Shown here: in pieces, positions 13,366 to 26,492 of the stretch | Position numbering within the stretch: the first letter of the stretch is position 1 | Layout: the number at the start of each line of letters is the position of its first letter | From: Entonaema liquescens | Lineage: Eukaryota; Ascomycota; Sordariomycetes; Xylariales; Xylariaceae | NCBI GenBank assembly: GCA_902805475.1 | Contig: CADCSX010000008.1 | Span: forward strand, 806,001-870,000 | DNA: 64,000 bases | Direction of reading: 5' to 3' | Made by a program: the position numbers and the translations under genes | Notes under the pieces: model-generated | What the model saw: the letters and a program-made list of their open reading frames with translations, nothing else | The model's database searches: none | Told to the model about the DNA's origin: nothing

Positions 13366-15498
13366 TTTAGTAGCATGAATTCCTCAAGTAGGTACCTAAC
13401 TATTTCGAGCTCCTTTGAAACCCGTCAACTCGCGAATCCGAGATGGAACAACCAGAGAAAGGGCCATTCTTAATTAATATAAGAAAAAATTCCTAGATGA
13501 ACCCTATTGGTCGCTACTATCAGAAGAATGGTACTATTGTCAGTATGACGTCGTAGAGTAGAACACGATGTGGGGGCATTCTCCAGCACAGCTCCAACTG
13601 TTACTAAGGCAGAACATAATGGAATAAGGTAGTCAGGATTTTATTACTAGGTCTACTAAACATCTAAACAGAAGGTCAACTTGAGATGGATAACGTCGGT
13701 AGAGGTGTGGGTTTCATATTTTGTTGGTCATATGTTCCACGCCATGTAACATTACGTAGAACTGGCGTGCAATATAGGTAGGTGGTTTTCCAACAAGGCA
13801 TTATTCACATAACTATTGCTAATGAAGTAAGATGTCTTCAAGTTATCAGTCACATAGTCCTATTCACAAGTTAACCATCATAAGGAACGATTCTAGGATA
13901 CTAAGTAATAGCATACCTACTATAAGTTCATCGTATTCTATACTAGTATTTCGTCATCCGAAGGTTTCTAATCCACTGAAGGGAGTTCCTATTAGCTTAT
14001 ATATTAATAGAGCCACTTCGATAGCCGGCTGTAAATCCCTATAGAAGACGCACTATATTAATAAGTATCTACCTAGTTATTCCCTCGTATTATAGAAAGT
14101 ATACGTGACTCAAAGAAGCGTTTGTTACTTCAGGTCCATATAAGACTACATTTCCATTAACATGTATTTATAAATTTTTGCATAGTGTTACTGGCATCTT
14201 AGATAATCACCTCTGTATCATCACGAGGTAGAATAAGGGGTATGGAAGCATTCGTTGCTCTTCAAGGAACTCTACACGCACCTAACTATGGGAGTCTACG
14301 ACTATGCATAGGTGATGAACAAGCTGCTTGTTCTAGATGTCTCATCAAGAATTCTGACATGTAAGATCAAAAACTCAGGAGACCAAGTCACGATTTGATA
14401 TCTAAGAGTTGGGATTCTTCTCGTAGGTATCAAGTACCTAATAAAAGAAATGTCAAGGATGATCTTATAAATTAAAATCCCTACCTCGAAGGACTAATAT
14501 CGACATTAAAAACATGTGATCTGAAACTACCTTCTATAGAGTGTACCTATGTACTTAAGAGATGCTGCCCGGCAATCTAAGTTTCTAAAAATATCTTTCT
14601 CTCCCGAGTACCTACCTGATGGATTTTATGGTGTAATCATTTTTCACCTAGGTACCTAGGTAGGTACATGAAGTCCCTAAGGTTTAGGTACCTATTCTTA
14701 GTTCCTTCACTACAAGATGGGATGGATAACCACTTTCAGGAAGCTTCTAAGGAACAAGTCACTTGGGTATCCTAGGTAACAGTTCAACAGTTATCAGTTA
14801 CAACAGAGCTCAAGGGAAGGTGCAGTCTGATTATGTATCGAAGTACTGAAGCACACAGGCACCATTGCGGTCCAAGCTTCGATTTTGAAAAAGTACTTAA
14901 GACAAGTGACTGGGGAAACACCATGCCAAGAACAATCAACTCACTACACAGCAGTCACGATGGTTCACCAAACTGGTCCTCCTTCTACCTTAGCGGGGTA
15001 TTTAGTGAATAAACCCTCTCGTGGCTGCTTATTCTTTATTATTATTACCGTATCTGGGGTTACAGCACGTCCCCCAAACCTTAACTGAGGCGCTAAACGC
15101 TTAGCGCCATACTTCTGATCAGTTATGAGGCAACAACATCCTACAAAATATTTCACACGGAGAACAACGTGACTTCCGTGATCAATTCAACAGGTGCATC
15201 GATACCTTGGTACATCGAGTCCTGAACAGCATAAATTCAGGTCCATCCCCACCAGCCAAATTTATTTTCACTTCTACCTATTCAACTTCATACCTCCTAT
15301 CACTTGGTCTCCTATCACTTAACCTCCTATCAATCAACCTTACCTATCCTTAACTCCCATATCCCGTGCATGACATACCTCTCAATTACTCAAGGCTTTA
15401 GGGATATTCGCTACCTAGCATACCTACCTATCTCATCTATCCTATCCTAGGTATTCTCACAACCCCTAAGCCTAGGTAATTGGCAAAACATCGCGGGA
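13366..15498. other. Intergenic, short-palindrome rich
   Basis: About 2.1 kb without a supportable gene. It contains several runs of the words CCTAGGTA and TACCTAGG, for example around 14649-14669, and pyrimidine-rich CTATC/CCTATC repeats at about 15290-15450 just before the next gene. Confidence 0.4.
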
Positions 15499-16311
15499 AT
15501 GGCGAGCAACGAAATGGTTGATCGTGGAATGACCCAGGTGTTTACGGTAAGTCAAACGCATTGCTGATCCTCGTGACGATTGAGAAACAAAGACTCGGGT
15601 ACTAATAACACACTATGGCAATAGGGACTTGGTATCCTACTTGGTGCTGGGCGGATCAGTGATGCCACCCATGAAAAGATCATGGGCCTTATTCAGGCAG
15701 ATCAGAACGACGCCACCACAGACAATGCCCCCATGGCGACGAAGGCAGCGACCAACCACTCAGGTCTGGGAAAAGAGGCACCTGTTCCCACGGGGTCTCG
15801 AGATCTCCTTGGGTTAAGTCATGACCTTGCGTAAGTAGCATTTTCATATCTAGCTATATACAATGAATTCCCACTAACTCCCTTTACTAGAGGCATGTCT
15901 CTCCGGGACAGCCATAGCCGTGGCTCGACAAGATCTTCCAGCGCAAAGCCTAAGATCGTCTGTCCTTGGTGGTTCACTCCTGGTTACGAGTGCCGCAATT
16001 TCGAAAAGGGACGATGCCCTTTTTACCACGAGAACATTCCGGGTGGAGTGACCGAACGGCTGATTTGCCATTTTTGGGCTGACGGTGGACGATGCACTAA
16101 GACATCAGAGGACTGTAAGTTCGCCCATACAGATGCTCCGCATAGGGTCATTGCTCCTGCGCCTATCAAGAGGAAGCCCGAGAAGACTTCTCTTAGCTTA
16201 GACTACAGTGAGCACTTTGCGGTACCTCGCCCAGCCGTGCTACCTCAAGAGGACAACAACCTTGGCAAATGGCAACGCTGGTCGCGATCTCCTCCGGATG
16301 CGGACTGGTAG
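15499..16311 (+). CDS. Small CCCH-type zinc-finger-like protein
   Basis: Model: join(15499-15546, 15625-15830, 15891-16311), 224 aa. Frames join cleanly, and the second intron has CACTAAC 11 bp before TAG. The N-terminal half is low-complexity and polar. Two Cys3His clusters follow: C109-x9-C-x7-C-x3-H131, with non-standard spacing, and C144-x8-C-x6-C-x3-H164, close to the normal C-x8-C-x5-C-x3-H finger. Aromatic residues around the cysteines (CPWWF, CHFW) fit an RNA- or DNA-binding CCCH fold. The C-terminus is basic and Pro-rich. It may bind RNA or act in chromatin. No ortholog is named with confidence. The start could be a later Met (Met6 or Met11). Confidence 0.7.
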
Positions 16312-16861
16312 AGCAGGTTCTATCGAATTGGCGATGTGGATATATTGATAGGGGACGTGAACACAGGGTGTAATTTTAGGTTGGCTCTGATTACCTACAT
16401 AAGTAACAGGTCACGATAATAGATACCTGAAAAGGGGGACTGTGGAGTTTATTTATTCCTATAATCGTTAGCTTAATTGCCGTATAAGGCTCAAGACATT
16501 GCGCTTAACGCATAACGTATTGCCTAACTCAACAACCCAATAATGAATCTATTCACGACAACCAAAGAACCTTGTCCTTACCATTCTACTTATGACTTGT
16601 AGCCAAGAATTTACATGGTGCCTCTATATTTTCTATTCTAAACGCGTCAGTGTCGCTAAAATAAGCGTTATTGTTTTGTAACTGTAGTATTGAGTACCTA
16701 GGTACCTGACCAAGGGAACTACCTAGGCCCTTGCTAGCGCCTTGAAACTGTATAAATGGGGACCTTTGATCAGCCCTACAGGGCTAGTTGATAGCCCTAC
16801 AACTACCCCTAGTACTGTAACGAAGGCTAATCCAGGCACCTGACATATATGTAATGCAGGC
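16312..16861. other. Intergenic between convergent genes
   Basis: About 550 bp between the zinc-finger gene and the terpene synthase. A CCTAGGTACCTG word lies near 16698. Nothing else is seen. Confidence 0.4.
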
Positions 16862-18266
16862 TCATGTATAAGATAGATCCAGATCAACCTCCCAGTTATC
16901 ATGAACCTGGCCCTTCTTGAAATATCTTTCACAGGTATAACTACCATAATATGTTAGCTGGCTGTATGCTTAATTCATTTTCAATATGACTCACCTCCAA
17001 TCCACCATTCCAGCAGGTACCAAATGACAACCCTTAATGTATTCTCGGATGTTCTCATTCAACTTATGGTCTTCTTTGCTCCAAGGCAATCTTTCTTCGG
17101 CTTCCATGCAGATGTTATAGTGCTCTCGGATGAGGTCCAGGGTCTTGTCAATAGCACTTTGAAGTGTCATGTTGTACTTGTTCATGAACAGGAAAACGAT
17201 ATTTTCAAGTTGGGATACGCGCTGGCGTAATTAGTTCTTTTTCCTTGCATTCTAATAGAATGATTCAGTCTCTGGGAAGAAGACTTACGAATTCCTTCTG
17301 GAAGGACAACACGTCGTTGAGCAGAGTGGTAAGCTTGACACACTCGTCTATGATAACCTCCATAGCTTCGTGTCTGCGGACGTACTCGGGCAGCTCGAAA
17401 TCCATGGCGTATTCTGTAAGTGTGATGCAAGGAAGAGCACCGACGTCGTTCGATCGAATCTGGAAGTGGTACCATGGATCCGGTAGCAGGCTCTCTTGGC
17501 GGACTTCTTGCTGCTTCCCTACGCCGTTGATATACGCGTGAAGCTCGGATTGGAGGCGTGCGTTTGATACTGGGCCAAGACCTTCCCGACATTCTTTCAG
17601 TATGGGGTAGAGCACCGACACTGTCCCTCGCGAGTTGGGAGGGGGCGTGTAGTTAGGAGTTGGCGCAAAACAGTCCGCAATGCATTTGTTCGTCTCGCTA
17701 CAGACTTGCAGTGTACCTTGCTTATCTTCTGTGAGCTCTCCTCCAGTATCGATCTCTAGGCTATGTTAGTGGACGTTGTTCATATCATCCTCTTCATTTC
17801 TGCGTACCATCATCCCAGAAGAATATCTGTACGGGAATGTTAGTCTATTCCGAGTTATTACGATGATAAAGTAACGTACCCAGTAGAGGAACTTGGCAAT
17901 GGTGAGTAACTTCTCCTTTTTGCAACGTGGGTATGTCACCGCCGCAAGGAGAGCGTAGTTTCCACGACTACGGTGCTTTGCCTTTTTCTCCTCGGCTACG
18001 TCGACGCTGATGTATGGTGTTAGTATATTAAGGTCAAAGCTGATAGAAAGCTCAACTAACGATGGAAGCCACTTATCTATCTCGTCATTGACCCAGTCAA
18101 GATCCGGTTGTATCTCATTGAACCAGAATTCTGGCGTCAGGGACATCACATTGGGTAACCGTAGTTTTTGGTTCAATACCTTTTTGATGACGTTCTTGCG
18201 CTCGGCTATGAAAAGGGGGGTTCCATCTTGTGAAGGAAGCTGCACCTGATATATATCTAGAGCCAT
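16862..18266 (-). CDS. Class I terpene synthase (sesquiterpene cyclase-like)
   Basis: Model: complement(join(16862-16925, 16995-17221, 17289-17755, 17808-17826, 17880-18266)), 387 aa. Motifs in order: FFWDDEID (D134, D135, D138), the aspartate-rich Mg2+ motif, which is created across a 19-nt microexon; N282-D-x-x-S286-x-x-x-E290, the NSE triad; and a C-terminal R367-Y368 pair supplied by a last exon joined at TGGAG|GTGAGT. All three are the metal/diphosphate-binding elements of fungal class I cyclases, and length fits. It should ionise a linear prenyl diphosphate (most likely farnesyl) and cyclise it in the cytosol. The product cannot be predicted. The PRISE-like reductase and ABCC transporter lie upstream. 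Confidence 0.9.
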
Positions 18267-19044
18267 GCTGATGATAATTTGAAGTTATGGAGAAGAACGT
18301 AGGCACTAGAGAATGGGTTATTCACATGAAGTTTCTGATCTACGTGGGAGTCTCGGCCGTATTAATACTCGACCGGTGGGACTACTAGCTATCCCCTTTC
18401 ATAAGGATTGGTAGATGATTAGCCTCGAGGTTCTGCCAGATCCGCAAAGTATTGCCCCCTAGTAAGATATTCGCTTGAATGCTCCACCAAGGTGCAACCA
18501 CCTTGGACTGTTGTACAGTACGTAAAACTCGCCGCCGTTCACTGTCGGAGATCTCACTTGAGACCATTTACGACAAAGAACGTATTTTATACGCATAGCT
18601 CTAGCTTCCAGAGTTATCTTAGGTAGAGTTCCTTGCAGACCGGTAAAGTTGTTTCCTTACCTCTTACTCCACCTTGTGACACTCATTGTCCAAATAGGAA
18701 AATACACCGAGTTCTGTCTATATAATTACATAGCAATCAGCAAATCCCGTGGTTACATTTGTCACGGGTCAAAAGGAAGCTAAGCAGGATGGCTTGGATC
18801 TACGTGATAGTAATACTTGAAGATATATTGTGGCTTGAACAGGTGATGTTTTTGACTTTGTAACACTTCGCCAATGTATAATTGGTTTGAGCTTTTAAAC
18901 AGTTTAATTAACTGCTTTTCTTATCAACGGCGGATAATAAAACATGAAAATAGCTAACCCGTTAATGCATGAAAATCACATAATTATATAATATAAATTT
19001 ATAATAAATTATAATTAAAAAAATAATATATTTAATTATTAATA

Positions 19045-19141
<97 letters not shown>

Positions 19142-20783
19142 TATTATATTAATTAATTTATTTTAAAATTTATTATAAATTATTAAATTTTAATATTTTA
19201 TAAATATAAATATATAAATATATAAATTAATAATCCGTGGCGGTTCGATAGTAAAGTTTAAGCTTATTAAGATAACGTTAACGGTGGTTTTCATTAGCGG
19301 GTTAGCGGGTTTCTTGCGACCTCGTGCACCGTATTATCTTTTCCGTGGTTACATTAGATAACGTATAATCTTTATGTGTTGAGCGCTTATGGTTGGCGTA
19401 CTTGTTACACAAGACAGGGGCGATAAGCCTTGGCAGAGCAGACCTATACTAACTTTACTTCTTCCAACTTAGCTTCCAATCACTAAGTCTTTTTCATGCT
19501 CGCATTGTTTTGCCTTGTTCAACCAACAAAGGCAATAGATTATCCTCTCGTAAGATTCTTACAATCAGAAACGTGCATCTCTCGTCCCACGTCCAAAGTA
19601 TCGTGGGTTGACTTTAGATACGACGTACGTTGTTGAGTAAAAAGTACAACACAGACAAAACGGTATAACTATACCGAGTATTAAACCCACCGAAAAATAC
19701 GAAGGTACTAGGATCTAAGTGTATGTAATAGGGGGCCGATAGGTTACAATACGAGCTATAGTCTATGTATAGAGATTCAGTTTGTTAAGGACTTAGGTAA
19801 GTAATACGGTGAATCTACTTACGTGGCTAGACCGAGGAGAGCGTATTGATTGACCCACGTTAGGATTCTAAACAAGGCGTATAAAACAGGAAAATACTAC
19901 AGGTAATTACCCAGATAGACATACGGCGTAGTCAGCCATAGTTCGATTAGATTTCCTTAGCAGAATATGAAGCTGTTTCCATATTTTATACTCCACCTCT
20001 TATGGGCTATGAAACGATTCGGTTTATGCCAATGGAGCCTCATGTAATAATCCTAGAGACGTACTAGGATAAACATACCTGGATAGGTCACCGTAGAGTT
20101 AGTTGCTGTTGCATTAGGAATTATGATTGGGCCGGATAAGAGACAGTGCCGTATATGCTGTACAGTAGTCAGTAATTACTATTACTTTGTTAAGTACATT
20201 GGGAGAGCTACCAACTAGCCTCGTAGGTTGATCTATGGGCCTAGCTATACACTTACTAGAGACCCGGCTAACCCTCAACTTCTCCATTAATTGTAATGTA
20301 GTAACAGTATAATGCTTAACGTAATACTGGCGCCTAGATCTAATGGTATCCATACGGTGTCAGTGTATAAGTGGGACTAACTGGAAATAGGAATAGCCCT
20401 GTGTAATAGAGATACATAAAGGACGCTCCGCGCCGTATAGAAAAGATAGAGGACAAGCGTTAATGGGTTCATCCATATTACTACGCGGTTACTATATAAC
20501 GGCATCACTATTACTCCTAAAATACACCATATATGATGTAGCTACTTAAGAGGAGGGCACACTCATTATACTCCGATATGTTGCCTTACTCCTAGGTAGA
20601 ACATAAGCCTTGATGGATGTATAGGCGGATGCAATTAAACGATGTTATCCGTCTATGTATCAGACCCGAGTATCCCCAGCTGGAATACTCAATGCTAACG
20701 ATTAATTTTTATTGTAATGCAACTTCAAAGTTCCTTCTAGAGAGCCCCTATTGTAGAAGGCTTAAAAGGTATACCCGTTAGAC
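18267..20783. other. Long intergenic region with A+T island and decayed DNA
   Basis: About 2.5 kb with no supportable gene. 18960-19235 is a sharp A+T island. From about 19380 the minus strand reads like decayed coding DNA rich in TAG/TAA. A 79-codon frame at 20114-20353 was inspected and not recognised. It may be a RIP-mutated repeat copy, which is an inference. Confidence 0.4.
19046..19140. repeat. AAT trinucleotide microsatellite
   Basis: Uninterrupted (AAT)n, about 32 copies, inside the small A+T island. The same motif occurs in about 85 copies in the large A+T block at 40155-40410. Confidence 0.95.
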
Positions 20784-23083
20784 TTATGCATCATTGGTAA
20801 CAACTCCTGCCACTCTACCATCCTTCTGGAGAATGACCTTGTCGACATGAAGCGAAGCTTTGACGGGGTTGGGCTGATTGTAAACCCATTCTAGCTCCTC
20901 AAGAGTTCGACCTTGCGATTCAACACTGTAGAATATGAATTAGTAGATGTTATGGGAACGGGGTAGTAAGGCTCTACGAACCCGAATATATACCAGAGTG
21001 CTGCTTCAATGACGTCCCATCCTACAAAAACCTGCGAAGGCCAGGTCAGTATTTCTTTTGCCCAGGTGATGTAAGAGATAGCAATTAAGTTAACCTACAT
21101 AGATGTACTTGTACCCAATATTACCAAGAGCAATCGGTCCGGCGAACTGATTTATGAAGCCCACGGCGTATATGATAACACTGGAACAAGCAAGACCCTT
21201 GGCTCGAGTGGTTGTTTCAAGGGCTTCTGCTGGAAGAACACCTTGGAGAGGCGTGTAGGTGAACGAGAATATGACGTTGAATAGGAAGTAAGACGCTAAT
21301 GCACCCTTGGCGTAGGATGGCTGGATATTTCCCCCTTGGGCGTCAAGAGCGGCAGAAAGGCCAGAATTGGTGGCCAGTGCTGCAGCGCAAACTATACAAA
21401 ACAATCCGTCATTAGCAAAACAATACAATGTATTTTGGAGTAAAGGGTTACGAACTCAAGGTTCCAAAGATTAGAACCTTTCGCCGGGGCATAGTATCCG
21501 TGAAAGCCACGGCAGTCAAAGCACCAACGGCAGAGAGCACAGAGTTGAGAAGATTGTAGGCCAGCTGCTGCTCGACAGATGAAACTCCGATTATTTCGAA
21601 GATGGTAGTGTTGAAATATCCCAACCCATTACCGGAAAATTGGCCGAAGACAGAAATCATCACAACTTGGGCGATTCGCCATCGTCCACTATGAGTAAAA
21701 AGAAAGGGGCGGTCTACCATAGGTAACGGTTAGTCTTTGGTATGGAGCGCTTGGGTGGGAAGCGAATGGGGGAAGACCTACAATCCAAAGGCCTCTTGTC
21801 TACCCCATCCTGGCGAATGCCCTCCTTCATCTCTTCGATTTCAAGCTGCACAAGTTTAGAATCGCGGGTTCCGTTTCCGTGGTACTTCGCCAAGAAGTCG
21901 ATAGCCTCCTCCTCACGACCATTGGCCATGAAAAAGCGAGGCGACTCTGGGATGAACCAGACACCAAATAATACCACCACACACGCAAGAGCTTGGATGA
22001 TTAGCGGGATCCTCCAAGAGAAATCGTTATCGATTTGATTGCATCCGTATACGACCGCGGCTGCAGGGATAGCACCACCGAACCAGCCGCAGTTATAAAA
22101 GCCTGCGAGGAGACCGTTAGCACGTCGCGATTATCCCCGCTGATATCAACCAGCGTCTATCATACCAGTAGCTCGACCTCGCCAATGAGGAGGCGAAATT
22201 TCCATAGCGTAAGCTGGTGCGGCAACAGTCATGACGGAAATTCCAAATCCAAGAACAAAACGGCCGACGACAAATTGCGCAATCGTATAAGCGGTGGAAG
22301 TAATGATAATCCCGACGATAATGATAATAGCGCCGCAAAACATACCAACCCTACGACCCCATCTATCAGAAAGGACGGCCGCAAATGGAGAACCAACCAT
22401 AGCACCACTGGAGATAACTCGTTAGTTTGGCGATAAGACGAGTTAAGATAGGTAACTGAGGAAGTACGAACACAGTGTAAAGAGAGAACATCAACGCGAC
22501 TAAAGTACCGGTCTTGCCGCTATGGAACGTGTTTTGAAAATGATCCATGGCGACGACACCGGTAAGGAGAGATCCTAGATTAGAAAGTTAGGAATCTGTA
22601 AGTTCTTAAGACGTTCTCTCTCTCTCTGTATGTGTTACTTACCATCATATCCGTTGGCGCAAGCACAACAAAATGCGACGAAGATAGAGACTATAAGTTT
22701 TCAATAATCTATTAGGGGTGGTGACCTTTCAAGTTGCGTACAGTAAAGCTGTATCGAATATTTGCTCTTATAATCGATCTTGGTCTCTTGGAGGGCTGCG
22801 AACAGTTCGGCCTAGCATCAAGTTAGATATCTCGGCTTCTAAATCCACGAGATGCAATCATCGCGTCCCAGTGGATACTCAGTTAACTTACATTGTGTAC
22901 TATCTTGGCTTTAGCACCCGGAGTGTTTGTCGTCGGATCCGATCCTTCGCTCATGGGAACCTGCTCGTGAGACACGAAGACACCGGGAGCCTGGGTTTCC
23001 TTTTCTTCCATCTTGTCGAAATTTTCCAGCGACGGTCCTCCTTCAGTTGTCGAAGAGGAGCTAGAGTGAAAACAGGTTTCCAT
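20784..23083 (-). CDS. MFS sugar porter (monosaccharide transporter family)
   Basis: Model: complement(join(20784-20925, 20982-21031, 21099-21391, 21456-21713, 21782-22102, 22166-22407, 22472-22574, 22643-22690, 22742-22811, 22892-23083)), ten exons, 572 aa. All nine junctions keep frame. Sugar-porter signatures are visible: ANGYDGSLLTG in TM1, the loop motif DRWGRR, the WRGRATG segment, PESPRFFM after TM6, and VESQGRTLEELEW after TM12. The N-terminus is a long acidic tail (METCFHSSS..., GGPSLENFDKMEEKE). Three of the nine donors are GTTCGT instead of GTAAGT-like. It probably imports a hexose, pentose or related polyol by proton symport. The substrate is unknown. Confidence 0.88.
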
Positions 23084-24811
23084 CCATCTATATCGATTCG
23101 GGACACGGTGATGTTTTTATTCTTCTTCATGGAAGGACCCTGGTTCCCCATTTCTTTTACGTTTACCCCCAGTTTCCTCTAAATAAGCAAGTCCCGGAAA
23201 AGGCTGGCGGGGGGAACGCTTCCGTGATCCCCCAAATCGACATGTTGTGCCACACAGGTAGGGCACGCTCTGCTGTTAGTGATCCCACTGCAGATACTGG
23301 GCAGGGGTAACACTCATATGGGATTGGGGTTCTAAACGCCAAGGCACCCCGGCAGTTGTCCGCTTCTATAGCCTTGGCGATATCTTGGCTTAAGTTCGCA
23401 ACGAGTTAGATATAGGATCTGTATGTAATATTCGTGTAGCCACGATCGCCCGTTGCTATAAGCACTTGAGAAAAAAAAAAAAAAAAAAAAACCGGTAAAG
23501 AAACGAGATCGACGCGCGGATTAGAATTCAAATTACCTATTGACATGCGACATTAAGGGTAGGTAGCATAGACTAACTAGATAATGATGAACCTAAGCTC
23601 AGACGTGACTGGTGGGATTCGTCAGAGGTCGAAGCAGTCAGCAATCTCGGTGACCACCTACCTACCTACCTACCTACCTACCTATCTAGTATCAGATTAT
23701 GCGCGATATAAAAAATGCCATAGCTGAAAGATGCGTTTCGACCCAAAGTTCCCAACGAGCCGGATCCAGGGCTACTGCTAGCATCGTTACGGCGAGATCT
23801 TGATTAGGGTCTGTGTGTGTTCCGTGACTTTAGGCTCACGTTATATCGTTATATCCCCCGGAGTATCGGGTTACTTGTTTTGAGCCTACTTTCCCGAGCC
23901 CACAGAATGAACCAATAACGAAAATAAAATCCAAGCGAAGTAAGACGCGAAAGGCACCCTTTATCTCCATCGCCCGTTTGATATGGCTATAAAACTCTAG
24001 TCCTTCTTTATGTCTGCCTGTAGGACCGAAGACTTCGGACCGAAGCCGTTGATTGGCTTATATGACATTTACTAGTCTTCGGCTCTTAGTTTATCGGATG
24101 TGGCCCCGGTATAAATCTGCAGGTCATAACGGGAGACCCTGCAAGATTGATAGATGGACTCACGGCACCTCCAATGGCACTACGGGATATTTTCTCGGCC
24201 GGTAATTTAAGATGCCGTGTCATGAATACCACAGAAATAACTTGATGAGTGGGATGGGTCTTTGAAGACTTACACTTAACTCGACCAAATGATTATCGCT
24301 TGCCTTGCTTGTGCGCATGACTTCTTACTGGGTCACATCCGATGGGAGGGGTACACTGCGGGGGATACACTCATATATCAGGATGGCAACTCGACGTATC
24401 TTCAGCTAGGACCAATTATACAGTGCGGAAGACAACCACGGGCTATTCTGGGCAACATCAGAGAGGTATTGAAATAGTAACCGAGATTATGAAGTCTACC
24501 CGAGGATTAGAATCTCGGTCTACATATATGTTAGTTGCCAAGACTATTTCAGGTGTTGTCAAAACTTGCCTGATTTAATATGGGTGTATCGATTCTGGGT
24601 TGCATTCGGTAACAGCTGAAGTCTCACCTGAAGAATCTCAGCATACCATTTAGCGAGGCTATTCATATCATTGCAACCATAGTTTAGGACTTATTAAGAT
24701 TTTTAAGGACATGTTATCTTTGCTTCTATTGGGGCTAATTGGAATCTGTACGATGCAATACGGGTTACAGTCACTCAAAGAGGGTATACACATAACAAAC
24801 AGCAAAACCAA
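23084..24811. other. Intergenic with simple repeats
   Basis: About 1.7 kb without a supportable gene. It has a poly(A) run of about 20 at 23471-23491 and a (CTAC)n run of seven or so copies near 23656-23683. Short frames at 24289-24578 show no family features. Confidence 0.4.
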
Positions 24812-26492
24812 TCAGTGCGTTAAGGCCTCTTCGAAGAGCCTTCTTAGCTGATCCCTCTCCTGTTCAAGTTCCTTCGCGAGCCCTGGCGCTAACATCAGAA
24901 CTCTTGCTTGGGGTATCGTTCCCTCGACCAGAGAATCTATATGGCTTGAGTTGAAACCTAACTCTTTGAGACCCTTCGGCTGGTCTCCCAGTTCGGCAAG
25001 GAACTTTGTGATGGCGTCGGCCAAGACCTCGCCTGCATCCTCACGCTTTACGTTCGTGATGTCTACACCAAATGCTTCCGCGGCGGCGAGATGGCGATCA
25101 GGGTTCGATGCGCCTGTGAATCGGAACACGGCGGGCGCAGAGACGGCGACCGAAACACCGTGGGGGATTATCGGTGATGTGACATCGTATCCTGCATGCT
25201 TATAACCGGGATTTTGGCCAGAGATGGGATATGACATTCCTGGAACTCAGTTAGCCTGACTTCCCCTATTAGCTTCAACTTAAGAATCCATCACCATACC
25301 GTGACATAAGTGAACACCTGCGTTCCCAAAACCAACGCCGGCAAGCGTGGCAGCGAGAAGCATTTCACTTTGGGCTTCATAATCTTCTGGATCCTTCACT
25401 GCTCTAGGCAGATATTTGACGGTACTGCGAAGTGCACTTAGGGAGAATATATCGCTGATAGGATTTGCGCCTTGGTACGCCGGTCTTAAGATAGGGTTCG
25501 AGGGTCGAGGTACTCTCTCATTGAATGGAATGGCTGTCCACGACTCGAGCGAGTGACATAAGACGTCCAGCCCGGAACTCGCCTTTACCGCCGAGGGCAT
25601 TGTCCTGGTGTTGAGTGGGTCACATATTCCGAGGGTTGGCTTCAAGTTGCGATGCGCGATGCCGGTCTTAGCCTTCTTTTCCACAAGGTCAAAAATAGCT
25701 GTGCCGGTTGTTTCACTTCCGGTACCAGCCGTAGTGGGAATAGCAATAAGAGGTTTTAGCTTCTTTTCAATTGGACGTCCTTTACCTAACGGCGCATTGA
25801 CGAAGTCTAAGAAATCGGCATCAGGATACTCGTTGTAGAGGTTCATCAATTTAGCCGTGTCGATTACTGAGCCCCCACCTACAGCGAGGTAAGCATCAGG
25901 TCTATATGGTTTGGCGAATGCAATAGCTTCCTTGATACTAAGGTCAAGTGAGTTAAAATATGAAATAAAGTTGCAAGATTTACGTTAACTTACGAGCTAT
26001 CCTTCGGCTCGACCCGTACTTTATCGAATATCTCATACTCGATGCCTTCTCTTGATAAGGCCTCCTCTACTTGCTGAATAGCGGTGAGTTTTCTAACTGT
26101 CGAGTCGGTTACGACACAGACACGTTTGGAAGCCATGTTCTTAAAGTCCATGCCGACTTCTTGGGTAACGCCAGGGCCAAACCGAATCGAAGAGGCGGCC
26201 ATCTCAAATGCGTACTCCTTCTGCTGGGAAGGATCTATAGGGGAAGCGAAGCCACGCTTCCCGATCCGCCGATGGGTATGCTGAGCATACGCGTCAATCT
26301 GGGGTCTTGTATGATGATGATGATGTCCCGGGTTTGAATGACAGGGACAGTTTGGCGGGTGAGCATACTGAACTGTCCGTAGAAGGCTAACCGCTCTTGT
26401 GGCAGCCTTATTCCTTGTATATTAGTACTCATCCCATGAAGTGTTGAACCTTTAGAACTCACATTTGGAGCCACTCGAACTGCAGCAACCAT
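24812..26492 (-). CDS. Iron-containing alcohol dehydrogenase, hydroxyacid-oxoacid transhydrogenase (ADHFE1/HOT) type
   Basis: Model: complement(join(24812-25239, 25300-25937, 25994-26367, 26463-26492)), 489 aa. A ten-residue first exon (MVAAVRVAPN) leads into a His-rich segment (CPCHSNPGHHHHH) and GFASP, reading like a mitochondrial presequence region. The core KEYAFEMAASSIRFGPGVT, VRVEPKDSS, VGGGSVIDTAK, TTAGTGSETT, GLDVLCHSLESW and HLCHGMSYPISG matches HOT proteins, with Asp/His residues for Fe2+. HOT enzymes oxidise gamma-hydroxybutyrate coupled to 2-oxoglutarate reduction in mitochondria, without free NAD cofactor. The gene is divergent from an S58 peptidase, with a shared promoter. Confidence 0.88.

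Noticed and set aside
15629..15817. Small open frame in exon 2 of the zinc-finger gene
   Set aside because: It is in a different phase from the spliced frame that joins the exons and leads into the Cys3His clusters.
20114..20353. 79-codon minus-strand frame as a retroelement polymerase fragment
   Set aside because: No recognisable catalytic motif. The surrounding DNA has stops in all frames.
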